Below are positions 10,743-22,376 of a stretch of 64,000 nt of DNA, in pieces. Positions within the stretch are counted from its first letter, which is position 1. The number at the start of each line of letters is the position of its first letter. This DNA is from Actinostola sp. cb2023. Its lineage: Eukaryota; Cnidaria; Anthozoa; Actiniaria; Actinostolidae. The stretch lies in NCBI GenBank assembly GCA_033675265.1, contig JAUJYZ010000952.1, positions 124,001-188,000 on the forward strand. Direction: 5' to 3'. The position numbers and the translations under genes were made by a program. Below the pieces are notes generated by a model. The model made no database searches and was not told the origin of the DNA. It worked only from the letters and a program-made list of their open reading frames with translations.

Positions 10743-10852
10743 CTAGGTCTAGTTATAGGTCTAGTTCTAGGTCTAGGTCTAGTTCTAGGTCTGCTAGGTG
10801 TTGCCTAGGGCTATCAGCTATCAGGCTATCGGCTATCAGGCTATTGGCTCGT
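10743..10852. repeat. Two adjoining microsatellites
   Basis: Repeats of AGGTCTAGTTCT (about 10744-10800) are followed by repeats of GGCTATC(A/G)GCTATCA (about 10808-10850). Confidence 0.75.
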
Positions 10853-10922
10853 AGGCTCAGTGACCTTGAACAAATTCTTGCAATCTGTAATTCTATTGGC
10901 GCGGTCTGATCAAAGCAATGGT

Positions 10923-11035
10923 GCTTGCTACCAGAGGCTCTGACGAGCTTCTCGCTGCTTCGCAGCTCGCTCGCCGCTTCGCGGCTCAAAAGTCCGTTAA
11001 GGGAGAGTGTAGGTCAGTGCCTCTGGGACCAGGGT
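10923..11035 (+). repeat. Transposon end with inverted copy at 53.7 kb
   Basis: A stretch of about 113 bases from GCTTGCTACCAGAGGCTCTG to CTCTGGGACCAGGGTA occurs as the reverse complement at 53685-53799. The TACCCTGG..CCAGAG end sequence also opens and closes the element at 58973-61144, so this is a small member of that end family. It lies just outside each copy of the 11-14 / 54-57 kb duplication but in opposite orientation. Confidence 0.75.
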
Positions 11036-11139
11036 ATCATTGATCATGAATTGGCTCAGCTTTTCTCACTTTTCTTCGTGTTTCGTGTTCACAGGATACA
11101 AAAACGAAGTGTAACGAGCATTCTTCTGTTTTTTTTCTG

Positions 11140-13760
11140 ACAGAAAATAGCATACTTCAAAACGTTTTTCCTGTCAAAACACTAAACGGCACAGATAAAA
11201 GTTGTCGAGTCGCTTGCCATTTTGATTCAGTCCTTTCGCGAGATTTAATTGGACCGGGATTGGATGATGGGCGATTTCTGACGCTTTTCAGGAGAATTGC
11301 AAATTTGATGAGTAGAATCTCACGTAAATAAAGGATTTTTTCAAAAGGAAATCATTGTAGTTATTTTATAAAAGAAATATAAAACAGTTAATAATAAACA
11401 CAATCAAATATACAATCTAACTATTTACATCAATAAGTAATAATAATAATAATAATAATAATTAATTTATATAGCGCTATTTCTAATTTATCCAATAGCG
11501 CTTTACAATAAAAAATAATAAGTAAATCAATGCCCGCTACATAATTACGATCTAAACACGCGGGATGTTGGGAGAACACTTGCGAAGCTTCGCGTCGTGG
11601 TTTCCTACGTCAGAGTATATAAAACGGAAAACTGCTTTATATTTCTTAATAACTCTTTCTGATTGATATTCATCTATACATCTATTTTATTACTGAACAT
11701 TACGCTTTTGCAACTAGTATCAGCTAGAGTGCACATGATAATAATAAACACAATCAAATATATAATCTAACTATTTACATCAATAAGTAAATCAACAAAT
11801 AGAAAGAGGTTGAATTCCCGCTACATAATTACGATGATTAATTAACGAAATAAGCCAAGTGTAACTGTCGAGTGCATTCAGATGTCTGAATTAGCATGGG
11901 TGTCTGCTAATGGGTAACTCGCCTTGTTACTTTGGTTGGGGCTAAGTATTAAGGTAAGAGAACTATAATTTTCAGTAGAATTTCTAGATCTAGGCTTCAA
12001 ATAATAATAATAAATATATAAATATCATTATTTCAACTGTAGAAGTTTTCAAGGTCATTGCATTCATTTGTATGGCCAAGTGTTCATGTTTCTTCAATTC
12101 GATAGCTCTGTAGACGTGCTGTCTCATACTCAAGAGAGAATCCCACAGTTCTAGCGAGTTTCAAAGTGCAGATAAAAGATCGATATGCGAATAAAGAATT
12201 TATTCAGTTGAATAGAAAAGTGGATTGAAGTTCGACATGCATGATTCGATAAAGTGTTATTTATTTGCAATGCAAATACAGTGCCTGAAAGGTGTGGGTT
12301 TAGCTACACAAGTCCAGTCCATCGGAATGTAGAATGACTATTACCTAGCAAGACTGTTCTTTGTGTTACAATATATGCCTCAAAAATTACAATACAATAC
12401 AAAATTACAATACAAAATTGTTCCACAGTGGCATCAACTGATTCAATCAAGTGATTCGACAAGGATTGTAAACATTATTTTCAAACTTGAAATCCATTCA
12501 AGTGGAAATGCAACACTAGTAAAGAACCACACTCCAAACGTTCTGATATAAGTGATATAGAAACTGTGTTTTATTAATGAGTTTTATAATCACTCTGTAT
12601 AGATCCATTCATGCAAGTGACCGATTGGACAAACCTAGTTGGACCAATTGCTCATGAATTCGATAACAGTGGTTAAGTACTATATACAATATGAGCGACC
12701 GATCTGTATGGGGTTTTACGGCTCGAGTTTGTAAATCCCATACAAATCGGACGCGAATATTGTATATTACTTATCGAATCCAATATAATCATTGTATAAT
12801 CGTTGTATAAGTGGATGTTTTACTATAATTTGGATGATAGGAAACAGTTTGGCCGAGAAAATCCAAGTTAAAGTCTATGTCTCTCTATGTCTGCTACGCT
12901 TATGATTTCTATTGTATTTCCCTCATTAATTATTCATGAATTCGATAATTATTATTACAGTGTTAGCATTGGTGTTCACGATACGTTTTAGTTATTTCAT
13001 TCTCTTTATTTGCAGCAGTGTTTGACTTCAGTTGGTTATTATTGATCAAAAACTCACCCAATACTGTTCTCAGTCAACTTTGGAATGTTTTACTGAAACC
13101 ATTACAAGCGCCGATTAATTGCGAAACTCCTGGAATTCAAAAGTTCTGAACGCATGTGCATAAGATGGAACACCAAACCAAGAATCGTATGACGTCGCTA
13201 TGTTTCTTTGCCATGGGATTCTGGATCTCCGTCGCAGCTTTCACAGTTTCATGGATTGCCACTGAAGATTTGCTGGCTGGTGCCACATGGCCAACCACCA
13301 TCGTATTTATTGGATTCAGTGTTCCAGAGGTATTCAGCAAAGTTTTAAGTCCCATCATTGTAAGAAGAATTCCATGTCTGTGCTCCATGATTGTTCTGAC
13401 TGTAATGTTGGCTGGATCACTGCTGATCATCGTGCTAGTGGAGGATGTTACCTTAAGGATCATTGGAGTAGCATTTCTTGGAATTGCTTATGGTTTTGGT
13501 TCAGTTACATGTATTCGAATGATTGCCTGCTACGACACAGCTGATGACCTTGCCAGCGCCTTCAAGTTGGGTATGAATACGTCAGTGTTTTTCGCATCAC
13601 TTGGATATACAGGTAAGTACATCCCACTTGCCAATTGATCTTGACTTTGTAAGATACAACAATTACATCAAGCGTTAGTAGTATATCGTGCGTCGGCGGT
13701 CCCTGTAGGGTCATGAAGGATGCATGAAGGGCATACATGTAGTGCAATGAATGTTTCATG
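11140..13760 (+). repeat. Segmental duplication, copy A (contains CLN3-like exon 1)
   Basis: From ACAGAAAATAGCAT through CLN3-like exon 1 and its donor, the sequence matches 54060-57480 closely. Copy A alone has an extra block (about 11440-11750) flanked by a repeat of ACACAATCAAATATA-type sequence. Copy B has two inserted blocks instead (55085-55700 and 55752-56062). Similarity resumes in pieces further right (13820-14100 with 58850-58972 and 61145-61370). Confidence 0.88.
12650..12785. repeat. Foldback element, ATACAATAT end type
   Basis: TATACAATATGAGCGACCGAT...TGTATGGG pairs with CCCATACAAATCGG...GCGAATATTGTATAT. Relatives with the same ends occur near 20.9, 21.6 and 56.3 kb. Confidence 0.7.
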
Positions 13761-15701
13761 AGGGGTTCCTGTAGGATCTTTTGTCGGGTATCCGGATCCT
13801 GTCACGTGTCACACGTCGGGCTACCTGTGGTCTGGATGCCAGTTAGATTACGATCTTTCGGTATCCGGATTTCTGTCACGTGTCTCACGTTGGGCTACCT
13901 GTGGTCTGCATGATTTCGTTGCTATTTCGACCAACAGTGCGATGTTTCGAATATTTATCATGTTAAATATCAGTTTATTTTCTGCTGGAACTATTCATCA
14001 AGGTAACAAACACTTCAGTGACATTTCGAGTGGACGCCAGTGTTCTTTTATGAGCTTCTCAGTGATTTTATTTGCTTAAAATTTGCCTATCGCTCGATGG
14101 ACTTACTTCTGAAACGACCGATTTTGAGATGGCATTATCGGTTTATAAACTCCGATAATGCCGTCTCAAAATCGCGTTTAGTTTTGTATCGCAATTCTTA
14201 CAAAATGGCACGAAAAAAGGGAAATACTGGTTAGTTTTCATTGATTGAAAGCGAAATTCTCCTTAAAAGCGCGCGTAATATCACGCAATTGCACGCCATC
14301 GAACGCGCGCTGAAAAGAACTTTTCGCTAGATCTTCACTCTGTTTTTACTATAAAAAAACTCATTTTCTCTTTACTCTTTATTGAAAATGGTTTTAATAG
14401 GTAATTCTTGTTCAATTTAAAATCAAGTGAATGACAACTTCGATGAAATACTAACAAATTTTTCACCATTATTTTGAGACGACATTATCGGAAAATAATC
14501 CCGTCTCTCTCTAGATCAAAATCTTAAAGAGAATCGCGATACATTGATATATCCATACATTTCTATCAGCAAAGAAATGAATTATTGGTTGCTGCTACAT
14601 GTATTTCACACACAACCAGGACTATCATATTACACTATTAATATTAATTATAATAATTTAATAATTTTAATTATATTCATTATATTAATTTTAGACATTT
14701 TTCTTGAACCTGAATAGCGTTATTTAATGCATTCTTTTTGTATGAGATAACTTTATTTAAAACAGTTATAATCACTGCCTCGAGTTATCATTATCTTCAT
14801 GTTCAAGATGGCGGCTGCTGGAGTTATATTATCAGCCGACAAAATGATAAGAGTACCTGACGAGTGATAGACTGCCTTTCTCTAATTTTCAGGTCTGACT
14901 ACATGGCTTTGTGTGGCACCTCGTCTAGCTATAGCTGGCTTTATACCATTGTCTTTTCTGCCAATTCTCTTCTTCGCTTTTCTCGACAAAGAGCCCTTAA
15001 AAAATCAATCCACAACAAGTGCTACTGACCGCCATGATATCAAGTACACAGCTTTGGAAGATCAAGACCCGCAGAAGATAAACGTTCTGCTTCAAGTGTT
15101 CAAAGTCATCCCTTTTTTTACCTATATGTTCATCATTGAATGTTCATTTCAACTCTCTATGACGGCCGTTCTGTCAACTCTGACATTCCCCAACTCTCCA
15201 TTCCCACCTCGTGATCACTATCAGTACTACAGATTGCTCAGTGACGTAGGGTTTCTCTTCGGCGGAATAGAAATTGTTATTGTGTCATGTTTGTGCAGTG
15301 AGTGGATAGAGCATTTTAAAATTCGAAAATTGTGGATTCCTGTTTCCCTGATCGTTGGCTGCTTGATGTTCTTCCTGTTCGCTTCCTGGTACCGTTTCGT
15401 TCCAAACTTTTACATTGTGTCAGCGATGGCTTTTGCGCAGGGACTCTTTACAAGTTCTTCTTGTGTTAACTGCATTGGTCGTGCTGCGTCTCTTTTCATA
15501 AACGCAGACGACAAAGTCGTCGCAATGGTGTCTACAGAAGTTGGGATCTCCGTTGGAAGGCTATCATCAGGATTTCTAGGTCTGTTTGTTGAACGATACC
15601 TGAGAGAGCATTGTACAAATAGCTTATTACTGGGTAGATATTGTCTGGCTCGACATTCTACATTTAGTGGGTGGAGCACAAACAAACAGTGTAAGCTATA
15701 G
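13165..15701 (+). CDS. CLN3/battenin-like membrane protein (2 exons)
   Basis: Exon 1 is 13165-13612 and exon 2 is 14893-15701; the join is phase 1 (ACA G/gtaagt ... ttttcag/GT CTG) and gives 418 residues. The ATG at 13165 is followed at once by a membrane segment (SLCFFAMGFWISVAAFTVSW). At least eight hydrophobic segments follow, with a hydrophilic loop around residues 180-210 (LDKEPLKNQSTTSATDRHD). Features shared with the battenin family (438 residues in human) are VFSKVLSPIIVRRIP, GIAYGFGSVTCIRMIACY, HYQYYRLLSDVGF, FVPNFYIVSAMAFAQGL and EVGISVGRLSSG. CLN3 proteins are lysosomal/endosomal membrane proteins linked to glycerophosphodiester clearance. Location here is inference. The C-terminal ~25 residues (after ERYLREHC) look unlike the family and may be readthrough past a lost splice site or stop. 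Exon 1 is duplicated at 56.8 kb. This is the best host gene in the window. Confidence 0.85.
14095..14180. repeat. Foldback in CLN3-like intron
   Basis: CGATTTTGAGATGGCATTATCGG and its inverted partner CCGATAATGCCGTCTCAAAATCG surround a short loop. The same arms form the centre of the giant palindrome near 61.39 kb and resemble those at 16.33-16.50 kb. Confidence 0.75.
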
Positions 15702-16097
15702 GTAGAAATTGATGAAATCATCAAATCCGATATACAACAAAAGTTCAAATATTGTTAGAAAACAGTGATTAGAGAAATAATATATAATGATAACTACATT
15801 ATTTTGATAGCGCTTATCAATGTAGAGGTAATTGGCCTCAGCCACTGCTTCCACCCACAAGTGCCCAGCAGCCTTCACAAAATAATTTACTGCTTTAAAA
15901 ATGTATAATAATTAAGGTGGCTTGAATTACCGGTTTGCCGTATTTTTTAACTCGCTCGCTCCGCGTCAATATTACTTGGATTTTATTGTGCTAAACACAA
16001 ATACTAATTCAACTATTTTGCCTTTGGACGGTGTATTGAAAATTATCATTGTAATCCGCGTTTGTGAATGCCAGCTTATATTCAAACAACACTATTT

Positions 16098-17593
16098 TCA
16101 CTAAATCTGCTGCCAAGCGTTATTTCCTCGTACGATTTTTTTTAACCTCGTGGACCGCCTTTTAATGTCCCTAGTAATGTACTGACGAGGTAACAAGGAC
16201 ATTTATCGAGCCGAATTCACGTAACAACCGACATGTCCAAATATTGGCAGCAAAAATATGAACTGGTGATTTCGGCTCGAACAATTTCCTCCCCCGGCCT
16301 TCTTACCTCGTCACAACATTATAAACTAATTGCGATTTTGAGACGGCGATACAACAAAATATTGACGGCTAGTTGGGAGAAAATATAAATTCCGTATTAG
16401 GCGAAGTCGCGCAGCGACGGAGCCCAATACGGAATATATTTTCTACCAACGCCGTCAATATTTTGTGGTATCGCCGTCTCAAAATCGCAATTAGTTTTGT
16501 ATCACGATTCTACAATAATTCGCAAGAAAAACTGATAAAATAACAAGGAAAGCATTCTGATTTGGTTCAAATTCACACAACCTCGCGCGTTGACGTAGCT
16601 ACGATTTGAAGTTTTTGAAAACTCTTTTTTGCTTTTATACAAAAAGATTAGAAAAAAAGTTAACATGACAGTTTAAACAAGTTAACTGACATGATAGCGA
16701 TTATAGAGAACTATTGACAAGCTTCCTCTTTTATGTCATGACAAGCATTCCATCTCTTATTTTGGCAGAAAAGCGAATGAAAACAAATCCAAAGTTTATT
16801 GTACGGTTCGCCGGATTGAAAGTGAATCGAGTCAGTAAATATAATTTCGTGAAAATTCAACGATGTTTTAACAAATGTGACTGCAATATGTCAGTCGACG
16901 TCAAGTCCAATGTAGGGTGGAAAATAGCTCAAAAGACGGCAAATTAAGCACAAGATTCTACAAGATTGGCCGGATTTTCACGGCAAAGAACAACTTTCAC
17001 TGTAAATTCATTCAACTTCATTCAATGTTATTCTGCAATAAACAAACGACCAAATAATTATAATAACTGTTTTGTTGTCTTACTGGATCAAGGTTTTCAT
17101 CATGTGCCTGATTGTAATTTACAGTTTTACAGCATCAAGTTTTATCAAGAAACTAGAGTGTTCGTAGCTTTCGCCGTGAAATGAAATTTTAGCTGTGAAT
17201 GAGATTTGACAGAATCATTTCTCACCTTAACTACGACCTTAGCTTCCCTTGTTTATACACATAACATAATACTGATAATACTGCATTGTAGAAACTCCTT
17301 TTTACTGTGGAATAACCTTGAATTTTCCTTGAAAAATCAAAGAACATTCCTGTATTCGCATTGTAGTTGAAAGCCAGATACCAAAAAAATGTCATTTTCG
17401 CTGTCAATCATATCCTGTGAGCCAATCGCGCGCGGTAATTTTGAGACGTCAATACCACAAAATATTGACGTCTCAAAATAAAACAAAGTGACATGACTTG
17501 AAAATCGTGATACTCTTTGGTATCTTGAAAGGCCGTTCACGAGGTTAAAAAAAGTTGTACGAGGAAATAACGCATGACAGCATATTTAGTGAT
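16098..17593. mobile_element. Element with ~65-bp inverted ends
   Basis: CACTAAATCTGCTGCC..GCGTTATTTCCTCGTACGA...TTTTTAACCTCGTG at 16098-16162 returns inverted at 17528-17593 with about 85-90% match. Weaker inverted similarity (TTTTGCCTTTGGACGG-like) continues outward to about 15.96 and 17.66 kb. Short frames inside (for example at 16714-16947, with CDCNMSVDVKSNVGW) show no known domain. A palindromic MITE lies inside. Confidence 0.65.
16328..16497. repeat. Palindromic MITE
   Basis: GCGATTTTGAGACGGCGATAC through AATATTGACGG...CCGTATT pairs with an inverted second half ending GTATCGCCGTCTCAAAATCGC. The loop reads GGCGAAGTCGCGCAGCGACGG. A shorter related hairpin, TTTTGAGACGTCAATACC, lies at about 17437-17483. 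Confidence 0.8.
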
Positions 17594-17742
17594 ATTGTAG
17601 ATAAAGTAACAGGTTATGATACTTTAGGCAAAACAATTTAATCATACAATAATCTATGATTCTGAAGCTTTTTTGTCATATTTTTACGTGATAGGTTCTA
17701 AACGACCTTTAATAAATCTTCACGCACATGGGAACATGTTTT

Positions 17743-17790
17743 AAAGGGCAACTGAGGTCTAAAATCGAACGATTTTGATTTCTTGTATGT
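17743..17790. repeat. Solo transposon end
   Basis: AAAGGGCAACTGAGGTCTAAAAT matches, in reverse orientation, the sequence bordering the THAP-type repeats at about 1800-1825 and 34895-34920. It looks like a detached terminus of that family. Confidence 0.5.
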
Positions 17791-18114
17791 GCAATTCTCT
17801 GCTGAAGCATTGCAAAAGGCTCACTGCTGAAACTAATTATGAATTCACTTTGGATGTCTAGTATCTTTGTGATCTGTTAATTCATGTCCCCATTGATCCT
17901 CCTCAGTGATCACTCGATTTACCTGTCATTAGTAGTCCATGATTTTACGTGATTTGGTCATTCTTCGTCAAGTGTGACAGGCGTTTGTACATATAAAGCA
18001 TTGTCAGAAAGCAGTCACGTAAAACAGTTGTTTAGTTTTGTCAGTTCGGTGGACTTCTTTCTATCAGTACTACAAGTCTTGTTCGTCTTCAATTAACGCG
18101 TTGATCGTGGTATA

Positions 18115-18192
18115 TAGAGTCGATTTCGTATGAGTGGGAAGCAGTTACGGTACGGATCGTGCCGTACCGTGACCGTACCGTGACCGTACCGT
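18115..18192. repeat. Microsatellite plus motif shared with 33.8 kb
   Basis: GTACCGTGACC is repeated about three times. The preceding AGAGTCGATTTCGTATGAGTGGGAA occurs inverted at about 33862-33888, immediately before the ankyrin-type reading frame. Why these two places share it is unknown. Confidence 0.6.
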
Positions 18193-18434
18193 AACTTTGA
18201 ATTCCTATTGGTTGAGAGTTTCGTAACTCTAGCTTGTGATTGGTCGAATACGGCACCGTCTCTGAAAGCTTCGAATTGAAACACTCACTGAACTGAAGTC
18301 TCGTCATTTTCGTTTTTCTTGTTTGTGTTTTGTTACTTTATTTCCTTGAAAAAGGTTTTCGCTTTTGCATTGGCGTTTTTTTTCCCCATTCTGCACTGGA
18401 TGTGATGTTTCTTTACTGACATTGACTTGTTGTC

Positions 18435-19937
18435 ATGGCTTGGCAAGTAAACGCAAACGACGGTATCTACAAGAAAGGTTCTACATTTTCGACGCTAAAG
18501 AGACACCAAATACTTCATTCGTGGCTTCAAACAGGCAACAAATCTTTAACGGCGAAGAAAAACTCTTGTTCTCTTCACGCAGTAACCAAAATCAGCGAAA
18601 AGTTTATGGCAAATGGGACTTGCGAAGCTGGAGACCGGGGAAAGCCTCCAAAAGTTATGGACAACTGGAAGCGAGCGTACTTGGAAATTCTTGTGATTGT
18701 TTACCCTTTTCTCTACTTGCCGGAAATACAACGTCATATGCAAACTGAACTAAATTTGCAGCCTGGTGAAGTACCTTCTCTATCAGTTATTTGCAGAACT
18801 CTCCATGAACTAGATTTAACTAGACGCTCTTCTAGCGTGAAGTCGGGCTTCTAAATGAAATGTAACCTATTTGAACTAAATATAGTGCTAAATATCTTAT
18901 AGTGCGATTTTCAGTGCGATTGAAACAGTTTTTGGTTGCTCGTCGTTGCATGACTCGAGCTCGATAGAACATGCTTTCCTTGCAATTTCAGTACTGCGAA
19001 CTTTACAGTATATCAGTAAAAACGTTAATAGCCCGACTTCACGCTACTAGAGCGTCCTGTTTCAATCTAAATTTAGATTTAGACGAGAAAAGACTTATAT
19101 TTTGGCCCCTTGACCTCCGGTGCTTTCCCTGATTGGTTTGTGCTTTGTAATCTTTCTTGGCCAGACTTCATGTCTCCTTCGGCTTTAGCTCGACGTTAGC
19201 CTGCGTAGCTTAATATAAAACTAGGTGCATGCGCTGTAGAACCCAATTAGTCATTTGGGGTCAACGAAGAACGGAGCTCATTTTTAGAGTCGGAGCTTCC
19301 ACAGGAAGCCCGACTAACAAGACACAAAGCAACTAAAGTAGCTTCAGAGCGTTTTACTCAACTAAACATGGCTCGACGAGCAGCTTATTTTCAATGGAGA
19401 ACGACTGTTGACCCAAGGAGATTATATTTTGTCGATGAAACAGGTTTTCAGCTCGATGAAGATGTACGAACAATTGGTCGATGCCACACGAATGATGCAT
19501 TGCCCAGCTACGAAGGAAAAAGTGATGCCAGGGTAAAGATGTCGGTTTTGGCGATCATCGGTTTTCAAGGAGTTCTTGGTGCCTATCCAATCGATGGCAG
19601 CTTTAACCGGAACAGGTTTAATTTGGTGATGTCACGTTTCTTTGTACCTTTAGTGCCTCCTGGGTCGTATGTTATAATGGACAATGCCTCGATCCACAAC
19701 AATGCTGACCTATTGTACTTACTAAGGCCTTTAAACATAACACTCGTGAAACTTCCTACGTATTCCTACGACTTGAATCCCATAGAGATGGTTAATGGAT
19801 TGGCCAAAGCATATGCTAAACGTAACCCAGGACTATTAAGGACCAATATGCCGTTTGCTATCGTCAATGCATTTTCACAGGTGAGCCCTCAGTCGGTGCA
19901 GCATTTTTATCGCAAGAGTTGGCAAATATTTGTTTGA
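18435..19937 (+). pseudogene. IS630/Tc1-like DDE transposase split by a 495-bp insertion
   Basis: The ATG at 18435 (MAWQVNANDGIYKKG) begins an N-terminal helix-turn-helix half that reaches LHELDLTR at 18820. The frame resumes at 19318 and continues through FVDETGFQLDED (first Asp), YVIMDNASIHNNADLL (second Asp) and YDLNPIEMVNGLAKAY (Glu), the DDE triad of the IS630/Tc1-mariner superfamily (DDE_3 type). It ends at 19937. Without the insertion and one TAA duplication it would be one frame of about 335 codons, the usual size. Such enzymes cut and paste DNA at TA sites. I did not find the element's own inverted ends. It is inactive because of the insertion. Confidence 0.85.
18820..19314. mobile_element. 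495-bp element with TAA duplication and hairpin ends
   Basis: Flanked by TAA at 18817-18819 and 19315-19317. The left end starts CTAGACGCTCTTCTAGCGTGAAGTCGGGCTTC; the right end closes with GGAGCTTCCACAGGAAGCCCGAC. The same ends border the larger element at 22820-26714. Inside, near 19033-19065, the left-end sequence occurs again inverted. The inverted match between ends is offset (inner GTCGGGCTTC on the left, outermost on the right), like the asymmetric ends of Helitron2-type elements. The TAA duplication instead points to a PIF/Harbinger-like element. Unresolved. Confidence 0.75.
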
Positions 19938-19939
19938 TG

Positions 19940-21900
19940 AAATACGAGTACTGAAGATTACTTTCAACTAGAACACTCCTAATGTAAACGAAACTTACTA
20001 CTTTAATACATGTGAACGTTTTTTATACTTCCAATAATAGTAAGCTCTATAAGCTTATTAAGTTATCTTCTTGTGTTTGAGAAAACAAGTATTCAGTAAC
20101 TTAAATATAATATTTTACCACAATCTATTTAAATTTCTCGTCTTTTTCATTGGTCAAGAGTGCAGTCGATCATCTGTGATCTGATGACTGATGCAAACTT
20201 TTTAGTTGAAACGGAAAAAAACATGTTTTCAACTACATTTTTACAGTGACAGTGACTTACAATAGGTCTACCGAGCTGACTTTCGTAGAGTAATCACAAC
20301 CAACCTTCACAGCTGAAAAACTTTTCATCATATCAGCACTTCGATGAATCCATCACTTGCCAAAATCCACAGACCATCAAACGCTCAACTGAAGTAAATT
20401 TAAGACTTACTTGTTCTCTAACGTGATTTCATATTTTTCAAGACAAGTTAAGCTTACACGACCTTGGCAATTTTTGGCGGCTTTTTTCCATTGTAACCAA
20501 AGGGAGCCCAATCGATCTCTACTCTCTCGAAAACATAAAGTAAGCTTTGATAAAGTAAGCTATTGAACATTTAAGAAATACATTTTACTAGACTGTACTT
20601 TACTAGATACCTAATCTTCAAAACTATTTATTAGAGTTGTTGGTACTGTAATTAAAATTAAAATAATAAAAATTTCATGAATAAGTAATGAGGGAAATAC
20701 AATAGGAATCATAAGCGTAGCAGATATCTGTAAATCAACAAGAGATTTGTCCTCATTTGCATTCAACTTTAACTTGGATTTTCTCGGCCAAACTGTTTCC
20801 TATCATCGAAATTATATTATAACATAATAATAATTACATCAGCATATAGGTATGATATAACCCTCGCTCTGATTGGTTGGTTAGCGTGTGTCCGTCGTTG
20901 GATTTTTAAGATACAATATTCGCATCTGTGTCGGCGAGTGATTATATATCTCATACAACACGGCCGCTCATATTGTATCTATTACATAAAAATAAGTAAA
21001 CAAAAAGTTACATGACTCCGCCGCTCCCGTTTAAGGTCAATAATAATTATTGTTATTTATTTTCTTTATATTGAACAAACATGAAAGAACAGAAGTAAAT
21101 TGTTGTCCAGTCACTGATTAAACGATAGATCTATCTATCTATCAGTACAATCTGACACTTGTTCGCTAGCTTGGTTGTACCTTTTAGGGGTTGAAATCAA
21201 CATGGTTTCAATAGCTATTTAAATTTATGCAAACCTTTTTGCTGACAGACACCCTAAAAAGTACAGACTTGGTACATTCATTTACAATCTGAACCCCTCT
21301 AAGCGGTACCTGCAAATCAAAGATTTCAAATCCACACCTATGGGCTATTATGGACACTTTTTTCTCACTTCAATAAAAACTGAAACACTATGCATATAGA
21401 ATAATAATTATTTATTAATAACTTTATTGCTTTACCACATACATTATTGTGTACAGTGCATAGAACATTATTTCGTATAATAGATATATATAGCTAATGG
21501 CATAATCGTTGTCGGGTCGAAAATCATGAAAGCTATGACCAAAACATGTAATAGTCTATGAGTGGCTGTGTTGTATGAGATATATTGTAGATCTTATACA
21601 ACACGGCTGCGAATATTGTATTGAACTTATCATATCCACAGATGTATAAAATCATGTTCTACTAACATTATTTTAGCATTATAGTTAAAAAATATAAATA
21701 AGAATTAGTGCTATAATCTTGTATTCAGAGTATATTTTCTACACTCTATCAATGCAGATGGGATCAATAGCATTTATCACCTCTAAAATTTAGGCTAACA
21801 CAGATACAGATTAAAAATCTTATGTCAAATACATGTACATGAAAAGTGCAAATTCTGACACACATTATTGTTGTCCATGCATGCCAAGCTGCAGTTTTTA
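19940..21900. other. AT-rich repeats, no gene
   Basis: Foldback fragments of the ATACAATAT/ACACGGCCG family lie at about 20920-20990 and 21560-21640. A relative of the 8126-8493 MITE, in the opposite orientation, lies at about 21078-21320 with CCTTTTAGGGGTTGAAATC. A CTAT microsatellite lies near 21130. No reading frame worth calling. Confidence 0.5.
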
Positions 21901-21929
21901 TCGGGTTCTGGTATTTTGCTAGTCGCAAA

Positions 21930-22010
21930 GTTGCGAGTTGCGAGTTGCTAGTTGCTAGTTGCTAGTTGCGAGTTGCGAGTTGCGAGTTGCGAGTTGCGAG
22001 TTGCTAGTTA
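21930..22010 (+). repeat. 7-bp microsatellite (GTTGCGA)
   Basis: About eleven units of GTTGCGA or GTTGCTA. The same unit on the other strand makes the array at 32472-32651, so the MULE gene lies between two inverted arrays. Confidence 0.85.
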
Positions 22011-22370
22011 AAATATCAACATAATATTGTTTAAATCTATATTGTTATAAATCTATATTTTTATAATATATTATTGCAAGAGACATTATATATTTGGTCT
22101 CTTGATTATTATTATAATCTATATTCTCGAGTACTCATAGGAGAAGTCTAAATAAAGTATTTTAGCAGCTCAAGTTTTCACAGAAAATTAGCCTTACCAG
22201 TTTGTAGAATGGTTTATTGAATAAACTTCAAAGAACTTCTTAGAACAACTCAGAAAAGTTGACATTACAGACATTACATTGCTGGAAACGTTCTTCAAAC
22301 GATGTCCGCCATCTTAGTCTCAACACAGGAAGCCCAAACACTACACAAATCAACCCCTCCCCTCCCTCCA

Positions 22371-22376
22371 TATAAA
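22371..22376 (+). promoter_or_regulatory. TATA box of the MULE gene
   Basis: TATAAA lies 57-62 bases before the predicted start codon at 22433. An initiator-like TCAGAC lies about 30 bases downstream. Position and motif fit a core promoter. Inferred. Confidence 0.5.

Noticed and set aside
18435..18854. Separate 139-residue gene ending at 18854
   Set aside because: Its last ten codons are read from the inserted element; the true frame continues at 19318.
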